Assembly: GCF_002846205.1 (NCBI RefSeq)
Contig: NZ_PHKV01000001.1
Coordinates: 310,001 to 374,000 of the forward strand
Length of the DNA stretch: 64,000 nucleotides
Direction of reading: 5' to 3'
DNA from: Xanthomonas prunicola
GTDB lineage: Bacteria; Pseudomonadota; Gammaproteobacteria; Xanthomonadales; Xanthomonadaceae
A model generated the notes under the pieces. It ran no database searches. It was not told where the DNA came from and saw nothing but the letters and a program-made list of their open reading frames with translations. The position numbers were made by a program, and so were the translations under genes. Below, piece by piece: positions 9,179 to 18,468 of the stretch (the first letter of the stretch is position 1; each line of letters opens with the position of its first letter).

Positions 9179-10126
9179 TTAGCCCAGCAAGGTTTCCAGC
9201 ACTGCCATGCGCACGGCGACGCCGTTGGCGACCTGCCGCAACACGCAAGATTGCGCGCCATCGGCCACTTCATCGGTGATTTCCACACCGCGGTTGATCG
9301 GGCCCGGGTGCAGCACCGCGGCATCGCGGCCGGCGCGCGCAAGACGCTCGCGGGTCAGACCATATTCGGTGTGATATTGCTCCAGGGACGGCACCAGGCC
9401 TTCTTCCATGCGCTCGCGCTGCAGGCGCAGCATCATCAGCGCATCGGCGCCCTCGAGCATGGCATCGAAATCCTGGCCGACCACGCAGCCGTCGAGCATG
9501 CCGTCATCGGGCAGCAGGCTCGCCGGGCCGCAGACGCGGATTTCGCCGGCGCCCAGCGTGCGCAGGGCATGCAGGTCCGAGCGCGCTACGCGCGAGTGTT
9601 TGACGTCGCCGACGATGACGACCTTGAGCTTGGAAAAATCGGTGCCTTTGGCCTGGCGCAGGGTGAGCATGTCGAGCAGGCCCTGGGTGGGATGCGCGCT
9701 ACGTCCGTCGCCGGCATTGATCAAGGCGGTGCCCTCGCCCGCGGCCGCGGCCAGCGCTTCCACCGCACCGTCGTCGGGGTGACGCACCACGAAGCCGCGC
9801 ACGCCCATCGCTTCGAGATTCTTCAGCGTGTCGCGCGCGGTTTCGCCCTTGCGGGTGGATGAGGTGGAGGCATCGAAATTGAGTACGTCCGCGCCCAGTC
9901 GCTGCGCCGCCAGATGGAAGGAACTGCGCGTGCGCGTAGAGGGTTCGAAGAACAGCGTGCACACCGCAGTGCCCGCCAGCACGCTGCGCTTGCCCACGCG
10001 CCCCACCGCCGCGTCGCGGATCTGGCCGGCGCGGTCAAGCAATTGCAGGAGCGTGGTGCGCGGCAGTCCTTCCAGGGTGAGCAGGTGGCGCAGGCGTCCG
10101 TCCGAATCGAGTTGCATGGTGGTCAT
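9179..10126 (-). CDS. pyrB: aspartate carbamoyltransferase catalytic subunit
   Basis: 315 residues. It catalyses carbamoyl phosphate plus aspartate to carbamoyl-aspartate, the committed step of pyrimidine synthesis. The carbamoyl-phosphate loop STRTRSSF is near residues 58-65 and HPTQ near 145. Other family blocks include VRHPDDGA and VLHPGPINRGVEI. No pyrI or inactive pyrC homologue is adjacent. It is the last gene of the yqgE-ruvX-pyrB run, 15 bases after ruvX. Confidence 0.95.
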   Translation of the reverse strand: MTTMQLDSDGRLRHLLTLEGLPRTTLLQLLDRAGQIRDAAVGRVGKRSVLAGTAVCTLFFEPSTRTRSSFHLAAQRLGADVLNFDASTSSTRKGETARDTLKNLEAMGVRGFVVRHPDDGAVEALAAAAGEGTALINAGDGRSAHPTQGLLDMLTLRQAKGTDFSKLKVVIVGDVKHSRVARSDLHALRTLGAGEIRVCGPASLLPDDGMLDGCVVGQDFDAMLEGADALMMLRLQRERMEEGLVPSLEQYHTEYGLTRERLARAGRDAAVLHPGPINRGVEITDEVADGAQSCVLRQVANGVAVRMAVLETLLG

Positions 10127-10141
10127 CGCAGGTCGGGAGTG

Positions 10142-10609
10142 TCAGGGAAGAAGAGTGGCTTGGTCGGGCGCGGCCAACCAGCGTTCGACGATCACCGCGG
10201 CCGCCATCGCGTCCAGCGCCTCGGCATCGCGGCGGCGCTTGCGCCCGTCGGCGCGCTCGCGCGCGAAGCGCTGCGCGGCTTCGACCGAACTGGAGCGCTC
10301 GTCGATCAGGACGACCGGCAGCGCGTAGCGCTCGCGCAGTTGGCGGGCGAAGGCGTGCGCGCGCTTGCGTGCTGGTTGGTCTTTGTCGTCCAGCGTCAGC
10401 GGGTCGCCGACCACTAGGCCGTCGGGGCGCCATTCCTTGTGCACACGGTCTAGCGCAACCCAGTCGGGGCCGCTGGCATGCACATGGATGACGGCCACCG
10501 CACGCGCGCCGGCACCGAGCGCGGTGCCGACTGCGACGCCGATCCGGCGCGACCCCACATCGAAGCCCAGCACCGTGCCATCGGGACGGATCGTGCCCGC
10601 CTCAGGCAT
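10142..10609 (-). CDS. ruvX: RuvX/YqgF-family RNase H-fold nuclease
   Basis: 155 residues. RNase H-like acidic motifs are [13 protein letters not shown] near the N-terminus (D17), DERSSSVEA in the middle and DAMAAAVI near the end. The family was proposed as a Holliday-junction resolvase and is implicated in 16S rRNA 5' processing in E. coli. The ATG at 10609 overlaps the yqgE stop by 8 bases and gives the usual family length. Gene order yqgE-ruvX is widespread in gammaproteobacteria. Confidence 0.93.
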   Translation of the reverse strand: MPEAGTIRPDGTVLGFDVGSRRIGVAVGTALGAGARAVAVIHVHASGPDWVALDRVHKEWRPDGLVVGDPLTLDDKDQPARKRAHAFARQLRERYALPVVLIDERSSSVEAAQRFARERADGRKRRRDAEALDAMAAAVIVERWLAAPDQATLLP

Positions 10610-11168
10610 GCCCGGAATAGTCCGTGAGCCGGAACAAGTCCACGCCGATACGCCCGGCTGCGGTCTGCCAGCGATCTTCCAGCGCGGTGGCAAACAGCAC
10701 ATTGGCGTCCGACGGCGCGGTGAGCCAGCTGTTTTCGCCCAGTTCGAATTCCAGCTGGCCCGCACCCCAACCGGCGCAGCCCAGCGCTACCAGCGCATTG
10801 CGCGGGCCGTTGCCGGCCGCCATGGCCTCGAGAATGTCGCGCGAGGTGGTCAGGAACACGCCCTGCCCCACTTCCAGGCTGGAATCCCATTCGCGCGCAT
10901 CGTCATGGATGACAAAGCCACGCTCCGGATGCACCGGCCCGCCGCTGAGCACGATCTGCTCGCGCAACGGCTCATCGTCGGTCTCGATCCCCATCTGCGA
11001 CAGGACTTCGCCCAAGGTGTATTCGGAGGGCCGGTTGACCAGCACGCCCATGGCGCCGTTCTCGTCGTGCTGACAGATCAGCGCGACGCTGCGCGAAAAG
11101 GTGGGATCGGACAGCGCGGGAAGCGCAATCAGCAGTTGGTTGGCCAGAGGCGTAGGCAAAACAGACAT
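10602..11168 (-). CDS. yqgE: YqgE/AlgH-family protein
   Basis: 188 residues of the UPF0301/AlgH family. Conserved blocks [30 protein letters not shown] and [15 protein letters not shown] are present. The molecular function of the family is unsettled; one member was named AlgH for an effect on alginate in Pseudomonas. It is the first gene of the minus-strand run and overlaps ruvX by 8 bases. It diverges from the DUF4153 gene across a 75-base gap. Confidence 0.92.
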   Translation of the reverse strand: MSVLPTPLANQLLIALPALSDPTFSRSVALICQHDENGAMGVLVNRPSEYTLGEVLSQMGIETDDEPLREQIVLSGGPVHPERGFVIHDDAREWDSSLEVGQGVFLTTSRDILEAMAAGNGPRNALVALGCAGWGAGQLEFELGENSWLTAPSDANVLFATALEDRWQTAAGRIGVDLFRLTDYSGHA

Positions 11169-11243
11169 GGCCGCATTCTAGCCGTTCGCTCTGCCGCGCG
11201 CAGAGTCAATGCCATACTCGGCGTGACACGCCATGGAACGACG

Positions 11244-13088
11244 ATGCCGCCGACATCAGGAACCACATCCCCGCCCCTTGATGCACCACTGCCCCGCAAG
11301 ACCCGCGCCTTCATCGTGTTGGTCGCGCTGTTACAGGGCGGTCTGCTGTATCTGGCTGCCTTGGGCCAGCAACATGGCGTGTGGCCCTTTACCGAACTGG
11401 GCGCGCGAATCTGCTGGTACACGCTGGTCATGACAATTCCCGGCATCGCGCTGCTGAGCGCGCAGGATCTGCGCAATTGGCGACTGTGGCAGCACGTGGC
11501 CGCGAGTACGCTGGTGTTCACGGCCTTGGGCAGTTGGGCTGCATGGACGGCCACAGGCGCGCCGGCCCTGAATCTGCCCCCGGTTCTTTGGTCGTTCGGT
11601 TTTACCGTGGCGGTCGGATGGTTCGTCGCCTTGCCCTGGCTACAGCATCGTCAACTGCGTGGCCATTGGCGCGCAGGCTACCGCGACCTGTTCGAACATG
11701 CCTGGCAGAACGCGTTGACCCTGGCGCTGGCGCTGCTGTTCGTCTGCGTGTGCTGGATGGTGCTGGGGCTGTGGGCCAGCCTGTTCGCGCTTGTCAAGAT
11801 TCAGGTCTTTCGCGATCTGTTCCGCGAACAGGCCTTTATCTACCTGGCGACCGGCGTCATTACCGGGCTAGGCGTCCTGATCGGGCGTACCCAGCATCGC
11901 GCGGTGCAGGTGATGCGCCAGATCCTGTTTTCCCTCTGTACCGGGCTGCTACCGCTGTTGGCGGGCATTGCGCTTCTGTTTCTGCTGGTGCTGCCGTTCA
12001 CCGGCCTGCAGGCGTTATGGCAAACCCGCTCGGCAGCAGCGATCCTGATGAGCTGGGTGTTCGGGCTGGTGCTGTTCACCAATGCCGTGTACCAGGATGG
12101 CAGCGTGCCGCCCCCGTATCCACGCTGGCTGCGGCGACTGGTCGAAGCCGGCTTGCTCAGTCTTCCGTTGCATGCGGCGCTGGCGGGTTATGCGGTAATC
12201 CTGCGCATTGCGCAACATGGCTGGACCGGCCAACGCTTCTGCGCTGCGCTGCTGGCCATGCTGGCGCTGGCGTACGCCATGGCCTACGCGTTCGCGGTAC
12301 TGCGGCAACGTGCCGATCGTTGGCTGCCGCATCTGGCCAATGGCAACGTCGTGCTGTCCTGGGTGGTGATCGCCCTGGCGGTGCTGGTCAACAGCCCGCT
12401 GCTGGATCCCTATCGCATCACGGTGAACAGTCAGATACACCGCGTGGCCAACGCCGCGTCCGACGCCGCAGACCAGAATCTGGCGTTTTTGCGTTTCGAC
12501 AACGGTAGGCGCGGATACCAGGCCGTGCAGTCGCTGCGCGAGAACCCCGCCTTTACTGGCAGCACTGCGCGCAAGTTGAAGCTGGAGCAGCTATTGGCAC
12601 GTACCAGTCGCTGGAGCAGCACTGAACCCGTAGAAGATCACCAGGACAGACAGCTGACCGACCTGACCCAAATCCGCCAGCATGTGACCGTGGCTGCCGG
12701 CCAGGCAGCGCCGCCGGAGGACTGGTGGCAGTACCTGGTGAGGTCCCAGATGCTCGCCGGGTCTTGCACGCAGGGCAACAGCAATTGCGTGGTCAGCAGC
12801 AACGATCTCGATGGCGACGGCCAGCTCGATGTGCTGCTGTGCAGTCTCAATGGCGAATACGCAGTCGCCTGCGAGCTGCAGACACGCAACCGAGATGGGT
12901 GGTATCAGGCCGGCACGGCACAGCTTTACTCCCTCGACGGCGCGGCCATGAGCGAAGTGAGCCAAGCACTGCGCAACGGTCAGATCCAAACGCGGCCCAA
13001 TCGCTGGCCAGATCTGGCACTACCGGGAGACCGACGTATCCACATCAGACCCAGCGAGGAAGGTCTCCGGCCGGAGACTCGACCATGA
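11244..13088 (+). CDS. DUF4153-domain integral membrane protein
   Basis: 614 residues: about ten hydrophobic segments in residues 20-395, then a soluble C-terminal domain of about 200 residues. This matches DUF4153 membrane proteins of unknown function. Within the C-terminal domain the sequence DLDGDGQLD (D521, D523, D525, D529) is a calcium-loop-like acidic motif. The ATG at 11244 is the nearest start before the first hydrophobic segment; the frame stays open far upstream but that sequence is antisense to yqgE. The stop overlaps the tag start (ATGA). Confidence 0.82.
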   Translation: MPPTSGTTSPPLDAPLPRKTRAFIVLVALLQGGLLYLAALGQQHGVWPFTELGARICWYTLVMTIPGIALLSAQDLRNWRLWQHVAASTLVFTALGSWAAWTATGAPALNLPPVLWSFGFTVAVGWFVALPWLQHRQLRGHWRAGYRDLFEHAWQNALTLALALLFVCVCWMVLGLWASLFALVKIQVFRDLFREQAFIYLATGVITGLGVLIGRTQHRAVQVMRQILFSLCTGLLPLLAGIALLFLLVLPFTGLQALWQTRSAAAILMSWVFGLVLFTNAVYQDGSVPPPYPRWLRRLVEAGLLSLPLHAALAGYAVILRIAQHGWTGQRFCAALLAMLALAYAMAYAFAVLRQRADRWLPHLANGNVVLSWVVIALAVLVNSPLLDPYRITVNSQIHRVANAASDAADQNLAFLRFDNGRRGYQAVQSLRENPAFTGSTARKLKLEQLLARTSRWSSTEPVEDHQDRQLTDLTQIRQHVTVAAGQAAPPEDWWQYLVRSQMLAGSCTQGNSNCVVSSNDLDGDGQLDVLLCSLNGEYAVACELQTRNRDGWYQAGTAQLYSLDGAAMSEVSQALRNGQIQTRPNRWPDLALPGDRRIHIRPSEEGLRPETRP

Positions 13089-13657
13089 GCGGCTATTGCA
13101 CCACCGCCCCGGGCCATCCGATCCATGGCCACTACCACGATCACGAATACGGCTTTCCACAGCGCGACGAGCGCGAACTGTTCGAGCGACTGGTGCTGGA
13201 AATCAACCAGGCTGGGCTGAGCTGGGAAACCATCCTGCGCAAGCGTGTCAATTTCCAGCAGGCCTATGACGGCTTCGATGTGGATACCGTCGCAGCGTAC
13301 GGCGACGCCGACATCGCCAGATTGATGGGCGATGCCGGCATCATCCGCAATCGCCTCAAGGTGCTGGCGGCAATCCACAACGCACAAGTCATCCAGCGCT
13401 TGCGCGCCACGTACGGCAGCTTCGCGCAGTGGCTGGACGCTCACCATCCGCTCGACAAACCGGCCTGGATCAAGCTGTTCAAGAAGACCTTCCGTTTCAC
13501 CGGCGGCGAAATCACCGGCGAGTTCCTGATGAGCCTGGGCTATCTGCCCGGCGCACATCACGTCGACTGCCCGGTGTTTTCGCGCATCCAGGCACTGGCG
13601 CCGCCGTGGATGCAGGCGCAACAACCCGCGAAAACGCGTACGGTCCAGCGCAGCTAG
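13085..13657 (+). CDS. tag: DNA-3-methyladenine glycosylase I
   Basis: 190 residues, the usual Tag length. This base-excision-repair enzyme removes 3-methyladenine. Seen are the HDHEYGFP block near the start, ERLVLEINQAGLSWETILRK (the substrate pocket) and the C-terminal GEFLMSLGYLPGAHHVDCPV. Family zinc ligands lie in the N-terminal CTTAPGHP and in the GAHHVDCP segment. The start overlaps the upstream stop, so translation is probably coupled. Confidence 0.94.
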   Translation: MSGYCTTAPGHPIHGHYHDHEYGFPQRDERELFERLVLEINQAGLSWETILRKRVNFQQAYDGFDVDTVAAYGDADIARLMGDAGIIRNRLKVLAAIHNAQVIQRLRATYGSFAQWLDAHHPLDKPAWIKLFKKTFRFTGGEITGEFLMSLGYLPGAHHVDCPVFSRIQALAPPWMQAQQPAKTRTVQRS

Positions 13658-13693
13658 ACACCTCTTGCACGTCACACGCGAAATGCACGCGAC

Positions 13694-13978
13694 ATGGCGA
13701 TTGGCATCGGTATTTCCGGCTGGCGTTACCCGCACTGGCGCGGCACGTTTTATCCGGCCGGTCTGGCCCAGCGGCGCGAGCCCGAGTACGCCGCAGGCTG
13801 CTTTCCCAGTGTGGAAATCAATGGCTCGTTTTATTCGCTGCGGCGTCCGGAAAGCGTCCAGCGCTGGCATGACGAAACGCCGGACGCGTTCATATTCTCT
13901 GTCAAAGGCCGGCGCCTCATCACCCATATGAAGCGCCTGCGTGATTGCGAACAGGCGCTGGCCAACTTCTTCGCCTGC
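13694..13978 (+). pseudogene. truncated DUF72-family gene
   Basis: About 95 codons match the N-terminus of DUF72 (YecE-like) proteins: IGISGWRYPHWRGTFYPAGL, then VEINGSFYSL, RWHDETPDAFIFSVKGRR and THMKRLRD. After LANFFAC (near 13978) the frame runs on through sequence with none of the expected DUF72 barrel, and the rest would be antisense to the YitT gene. Normal members are about 240-280 residues, so roughly two thirds are missing. I see no repeat or insertion end at the break. The function is presumably lost. Confidence 0.75.
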
Positions 13979-14092
13979 GTGCACCACTCGCATGCTCAGG
14001 TTCCTGCGCTGCATCCACGTCCACCTGACGACGACCCGCTACCTGTTGCCAACGGTTCTTGGACGCGCCACGCGAATGATCGTCGGCAGACG

Positions 14093-14809
14093 TTACAGGC
14101 CCATATAACGATGCGGGCGGTGATTGAACATCAGTACCAGACTCAGCATCAACGCGCCGATGGCCGAATACAGCACCTTGTCCGGCGTCAACACGAAAAA
14201 AGCGATCGCCATCAGCATCGCGTCGAAACTCATCTGCACCTTGCCGGCGCTCCAGCCGCGCTCGCGCTGCAGATACACCGCCAGGATGCCGATGCCGCCC
14301 AGGCTGCCGCGGTGACGAATGAAGAACAGGATGCCCAGCCCCGCCAGCGCACCGCCAACGATCGCCGAAAACAACGTCTCGACGTGCGCGTACTCGGCCC
14401 AGCGCGGCAGCAGGTCGGTGAGCGCCCCGCAGGCACCCACCGCCACAAAGGTCTTCAAGGTGAATTCCCAGCCCATGCGGCGCACGCTCAGCCAGTAAAA
14501 CGGCAGATTGACGAGCACGAACACCAGGCCGAAATTCCAGTGCAGCGCGTAGTGCAGCAGGAAGGCCACGCCCGCCATGCCGCCGATCATCAGCCCGCCC
14601 TTGGCAAAGATGGCCAGACCAAGCGATGCGACCAGGGTCGCTAACACCATGCCTTGCACATCCTCTGCAACCGAATGATGGAAAGCATCGTCGCTGGCGG
14701 CAGTACCAGCCGAATCCGGCGGCGGCGTTAACGGGCCGGATGTCACTACGGCGCCGTCGTCGGGCAACGGCTCTTGCTCCGGACGGAGATCGGAATCGGG
14801 AAGGCTCAC
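14093..14809 (-). CDS. YitT-family membrane protein
   Basis: 238 residues. A hydrophilic Pro/Asp-rich N-terminus of about 50 residues precedes five hydrophobic segments. The motif GGLMIGGMAGVAFLLHYALH and GSLGGIGILAVYLQRERG are typical of the YitT/DUF161 family, whose function is poorly known. It is convergent with the broken DUF72 gene. No partner gene is evident. Confidence 0.83.
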   Translation of the reverse strand: MSLPDSDLRPEQEPLPDDGAVVTSGPLTPPPDSAGTAASDDAFHHSVAEDVQGMVLATLVASLGLAIFAKGGLMIGGMAGVAFLLHYALHWNFGLVFVLVNLPFYWLSVRRMGWEFTLKTFVAVGACGALTDLLPRWAEYAHVETLFSAIVGGALAGLGILFFIRHRGSLGGIGILAVYLQRERGWSAGKVQMSFDAMLMAIAFFVLTPDKVLYSAIGALMLSLVLMFNHRPHRYMGL

Positions 14810-15075
14810 GGATGGGGAACTGCAGTGGGGTGCGGATATTAGACACTATCGGCTGGCGCGGTTACATCTGAAACCGCAGCGCGCCGATGCGCAGCCCAGC
14901 CAGGCTTCAGTCAGCGGCTGCGCTGCGTCGTCTCAGCGACGCCAGCATTTAGCTCGATGGCGGAGTCGATCGCGCCAGTGGGTGGCCGACTCCGCGTTGC
15001 ACAGGCGGCCCCGGTCGCATAGCACGCCGGACTGGTTCTTTGCCTCGGCGCGCCCAGGCGTGCTTGCCGACGTTC

Positions 15076-16206
15076 TTATCGAACCTCGGAAATTTCCACA
15101 CCATCCAGGCCCTGCGCCAAGGTTTTGGCATCGCCGCCCTGCGACAGTTTGATGCGCAGGCGCACCTCGTTCTGCGAGTCGGCGTAACGCAGCGCGTCTT
15201 CGTAGCTGATTTCGCCGGCCTGGTAGAGCTCGAACAGGCTTTGATCGAAGGTGCGCATGCCCAGGTTGGTGGACTCCTTCATGATCTCCTTGAGCTTGTG
15301 GATCTCGCCGTCGCGGATGTAGTCCTGCACCAGCGGCGTGCCCAACATGATTTCCATCGCCACGCGGCGGCTACGGCCATCCGGCGTCGGAATCAGCTGC
15401 TGCGCCACCACGCCCTTGAGATTGAGCGACAGATCCATCAACAGCTGGTTGCGACGATCTTCGGGGAAGAAGTTGATGATGCGGTCCATCGCTTGGTTGG
15501 CGTTGTTGGCGTGCAGCGTGCACAACACCAAGTGGCCGGTTTCAGCGAAGGCAATCGCGTGGTCCATGCCCTCGCGGGTACGCACCTCGCCGATCATGAT
15601 CACGTCCGGCGCCTGGCGCAGGGTGTTTTTCAGCGCATTTTCCCAGCTGTCGGTATCGATGCCGACTTCGCGCTGGGTGATGATGCAGCCCTCGTGCTTG
15701 TGCACGAATTCGATCGGATCTTCGATGGTGATGATGTGGCCAGTGGAATTCTGGTTGCGGTAACCGATCATCGCTGCCAGCGAGGTCGACTTACCGGTAC
15801 CGGTGGCGCCAACGAAGATGATGATGCCGCGCTTGGTCATCGCCAGCGTCTTGATCACCGGCGGCAGGCTCAGCTCGTCCACGGTGGGGATGCGCGTTTC
15901 GATCCGGCGCAGCACCATGCCCACCTGATTGCGCTGGTAAAAACAGCTCACACGAAAACGCCCGACTCCGGACACGCCGATGGCGAAGTTGCACTCGTGG
16001 GTCTTTTCGAATTCCTCGCGCTGCGAGGGCGTCATCACGTTCAACACCAGATCGCGGCTCTGCTGCGCAGTCAGCGGGCTCTGGGTGATCGGGCTGATCT
16101 TGCCATTGACCTTGATCGCCGGCGGCATCCCCGAGGTGATGAACAGGTCCGACGCCTTCTGATGCGCCATCAGCTTGAGGAAGGAGGTGAAATCGATGGT
16201 GCTCAT
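15076..16206 (-). CDS. pilU: type IV pilus retraction ATPase PilU
   Basis: 376 residues, a PilT-like hexameric ATPase accessory to twitching motility. Walker A is GATGTGKS at residues 133-140, followed by the Asp box (TIEDPIEFVH), Walker B (DVIMIGEVRTREGM) and the His box (TGHLVLCTLHANNA). The C-terminus is longer than in PilT, as expected for PilU. It lies downstream of pilT, separated by 122 bases that hold an inverted repeat. Confidence 0.95.
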   Translation of the reverse strand: MSTIDFTSFLKLMAHQKASDLFITSGMPPAIKVNGKISPITQSPLTAQQSRDLVLNVMTPSQREEFEKTHECNFAIGVSGVGRFRVSCFYQRNQVGMVLRRIETRIPTVDELSLPPVIKTLAMTKRGIIIFVGATGTGKSTSLAAMIGYRNQNSTGHIITIEDPIEFVHKHEGCIITQREVGIDTDSWENALKNTLRQAPDVIMIGEVRTREGMDHAIAFAETGHLVLCTLHANNANQAMDRIINFFPEDRRNQLLMDLSLNLKGVVAQQLIPTPDGRSRRVAMEIMLGTPLVQDYIRDGEIHKLKEIMKESTNLGMRTFDQSLFELYQAGEISYEDALRYADSQNEVRLRIKLSQGGDAKTLAQGLDGVEISEVR

Positions 16207-16225
16207 GGCGTGCTCCTTCGGAGCC

Positions 16226-16330
16226 GGAAATGGGGAATCGAGAATCGGGAATTGGGGAAGCCGGGCAATGGAATCGCTAACGGGAACGCGCTCTTGCGAT
16301 TCCCCATTCCCGACTCCCTATTCCCGAATC
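16226..16330. repeat. inverted GGGAATCG-type repeat between pilT and pilU
   Basis: The left arm (16226-16258) reads repeated GGGAATC/GGGAATT units. The right arm (16289-16330) carries the complement (CCCCATTCCCGACTCCCTATTCCCG). The two arms could pair into a long imperfect stem within the pilT-pilU transcript. The same motif recurs near 8930, 29456-29572 and 63021. Confidence 0.75.
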
Positions 16331-17366
16331 ACTCAAATATCCGCTTGTCCTTGGCGTATTCACGGGCCTGGTTGCGCGTGATCAGGCTGCGCTTGACCAG
16401 ATCCTGCAGATGCTGGTCCAGCGTCTGCATGCCGTATTGCTGGCCGGTCTGGATCGACGAATACATCTGCGCCACCTTGTCCTCGCGGATCAGGTTGCGG
16501 ATCGCCGGAGTGCCGACCATGATTTCCCAGGCTGCGGTACGTCCGCCGCCCACTTTCTTGAGCAATGCCTGCGAAATCACCGCGCGCAGGGATTCGGACA
16601 ACATCGAGCGCACCATCGGCTTTTCGCCGGCCGGGAACACGTCGATGATGCGGTCGATGGTCTTGGCCGCCGAGCTGGTGTGCAGGGTGCCGAACACCAA
16701 GTGGCCGGTTTCCGCAGCGGTGAGCGCCAGGCGGATGGTTTCCAGGTCGCGCAACTCGCCGACCAGGATGATGTCCGGGTCTTCGCGCAAGGCCGAGCGC
16801 AGCGCTTCGTTGAAGCCGTGCGTATCGCGGTGCACTTCGCGCTGGTTGATCAGGCACTTCTGCGAGGTGTGCACGAATTCGATCGGGTCCTCGACCGTGA
16901 GGATGTGGCCGTATTCGTTCTTGTTGATGTAGTCGATCATGCCGGCGAGCGTGGTCGACTTGCCGGAACCGGTCGGGCCGGTCACCAGGATCAGGCCCTG
17001 CGGCTGGTCGATCAACTGGCGGAAGATCGGCGGGCAGCCCAGGTCTTCCAGCGTCAGCACTTCGGACGGAATGGTGCGGAACACCGCACCGGCGCCACGG
17101 TTCTGGTTGAACGCATTGACGCGGAAGCGCGCCAGCGAGGGAATCTCGAACGAGAAGTCGACCTCGAGGAATTCTTCGTAATCGCGCCGCTGCTTGTCCG
17201 ACATGATGTCGTACACCAGCGCATGCACCTGTTTATGGTCCAACGCCGGAATATTGATGCGACGGACATCGCCATCGACACGGATCATCGGCGGCAGCCC
17301 TGCAGACAGGTGCAGGTCCGATGCCTTGTTCTTGACAGAAAACGCCAATAGTTCAGCGATATCCAT
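16329..17366 (-). CDS. pilT: type IV pilus retraction ATPase PilT
   Basis: 345 residues, the canonical PilT length. It hydrolyses ATP at the inner-membrane base of the pilus to depolymerise pilin and power twitching. Walker A is GPTGSGKST at residues 130-138, with Asp box TVEDPIEFVH, Walker B DIILVGELRDLET and His box TGHLVFGTLHTSSA. AIRNLIRE near the C-terminus is the conserved retraction motif region. It is the first gene of the pilT-pilU pair and diverges from the plpBP gene. Confidence 0.97.
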   Translation of the reverse strand: MDIAELLAFSVKNKASDLHLSAGLPPMIRVDGDVRRINIPALDHKQVHALVYDIMSDKQRRDYEEFLEVDFSFEIPSLARFRVNAFNQNRGAGAVFRTIPSEVLTLEDLGCPPIFRQLIDQPQGLILVTGPTGSGKSTTLAGMIDYINKNEYGHILTVEDPIEFVHTSQKCLINQREVHRDTHGFNEALRSALREDPDIILVGELRDLETIRLALTAAETGHLVFGTLHTSSAAKTIDRIIDVFPAGEKPMVRSMLSESLRAVISQALLKKVGGGRTAAWEIMVGTPAIRNLIREDKVAQMYSSIQTGQQYGMQTLDQHLQDLVKRSLITRNQAREYAKDKRIFE

Positions 17367-17730
17367 GCGCTGCTTTTCCCCTAGGCTGCGATTGGAAGGT
17401 ACTCCCCGGCGGGCAGTATAGCGTTCTGGCTGCTGGCGGGAAGCGGCCTGGGCCCGTTTCAGGCCGGCTGCGGCGAGCCTGGCTGAAACGGTTGCTTTGC
17501 GCCCGGCACAGGCGTGGCGCTCGACAGGGCGTGCCGGTCTGCGTTGCCGCAGGTCCGCGTCGAATCTGCGGCCCTGGTCGGGATGGGGTTTTCCGCCAGC
17601 CGCGCGTCCAGCACGACTTATATGTCAGCGCGGGGCCGGCGCATCAGTGCAGGCGCCCGGCACGCCGCTAGCTGGAAGGAAGCCTCGGCGCGCGGCACTA
17701 TAGCCCTCTCGTCCTTCTCCGGAATGCCAC
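17367..17730. other. divergent intergenic region pilT / plpBP
   Basis: 364 bases with no convincing gene. It should hold both divergent promoters. AT-rich hexamers such as TATAGC occur near 17418 and 17699, but no well-spaced -35/-10 pair stands out. Confidence 0.5.
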
Positions 17731-18423
17731 GTGCCGGCTTCGTCGCTGCAGCAGATTCTCGACGCCATCCACGCCGCCGCAGCCGCACATGCACGTACCG
17801 ACGTGCGGCTGCTGGCGGTGTCCAAGACCAAGCCGGCGGAGGCTGTTGCCGCGCTGGCCGCGCAGGGCCAGCACGCCTTCGGCGAAAACTACGTACAGGA
17901 AGCCGACGCCAAGATCGCCGAATTGCGTGCGCTGGGGCTGGAATGGCATTTGATCGGCCACCTGCAATCCAACAAGGCCGAATTGGCCAGCCAGTGCTTC
18001 GATTGGGTGCAGACGGTCGACCGCGCCAAATTGATTCCGCTGCTGGCACGCCACCGCCCGGACAACCGCGCGCCGTTGAATGTGCTGATCCAGGTCAACA
18101 TCGACGACGAGGACAGCAAGCACGGGTGCGCGCCAGAGGCGATCGACAGCCTGGCCGAGGCGATCGTACTGCAGCCGCGCTTGCAGCTACGCGGGCTCAT
18201 GGCGATCCCTGCCCCATTTCCCGATCAGGCACGACGCCAGGCCGCGTTTACGCGTATGCAGGCGCTGTTCGAGCAACTCAAAGCCGGTTACCGGCAGGTG
18301 GACACCTTGTCGATGGGCATGAGCTCGGATTTCGCCGACGCGATCGCGGCCGGCGCCACCATGGTGCGCGTGGGCACGGCCTTGTTCGGCGCGCGCGATC
18401 AGGCGCCGGCTGCCTCCGCCTGA
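17731..18423 (+). CDS. PLP homeostasis protein (YggS/PLPBP family)
   Basis: 230 residues, with the PLP-binding lysine in LLAVSKTKPA (K32), then GENYVQEA, WHLIGHLQSNK and the phosphate-binding C-terminal SMGMSSDFADAI plus VRVGTALFG. This is the non-catalytic fold-III family that buffers pyridoxal phosphate. The start is a GTG at 17731, the only start just before the conserved N-terminus. It precedes proC by 45 bases, a gene pairing common across bacteria. Confidence 0.93.
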   Translation: MPASSLQQILDAIHAAAAAHARTDVRLLAVSKTKPAEAVAALAAQGQHAFGENYVQEADAKIAELRALGLEWHLIGHLQSNKAELASQCFDWVQTVDRAKLIPLLARHRPDNRAPLNVLIQVNIDDEDSKHGCAPEAIDSLAEAIVLQPRLQLRGLMAIPAPFPDQARRQAAFTRMQALFEQLKAGYRQVDTLSMGMSSDFADAIAAGATMVRVGTALFGARDQAPAASA

Positions 18424-18468
18424 TCGCATCTGGCCCACCCACATCGATCTCTTATTGAAGGTGCTGCA

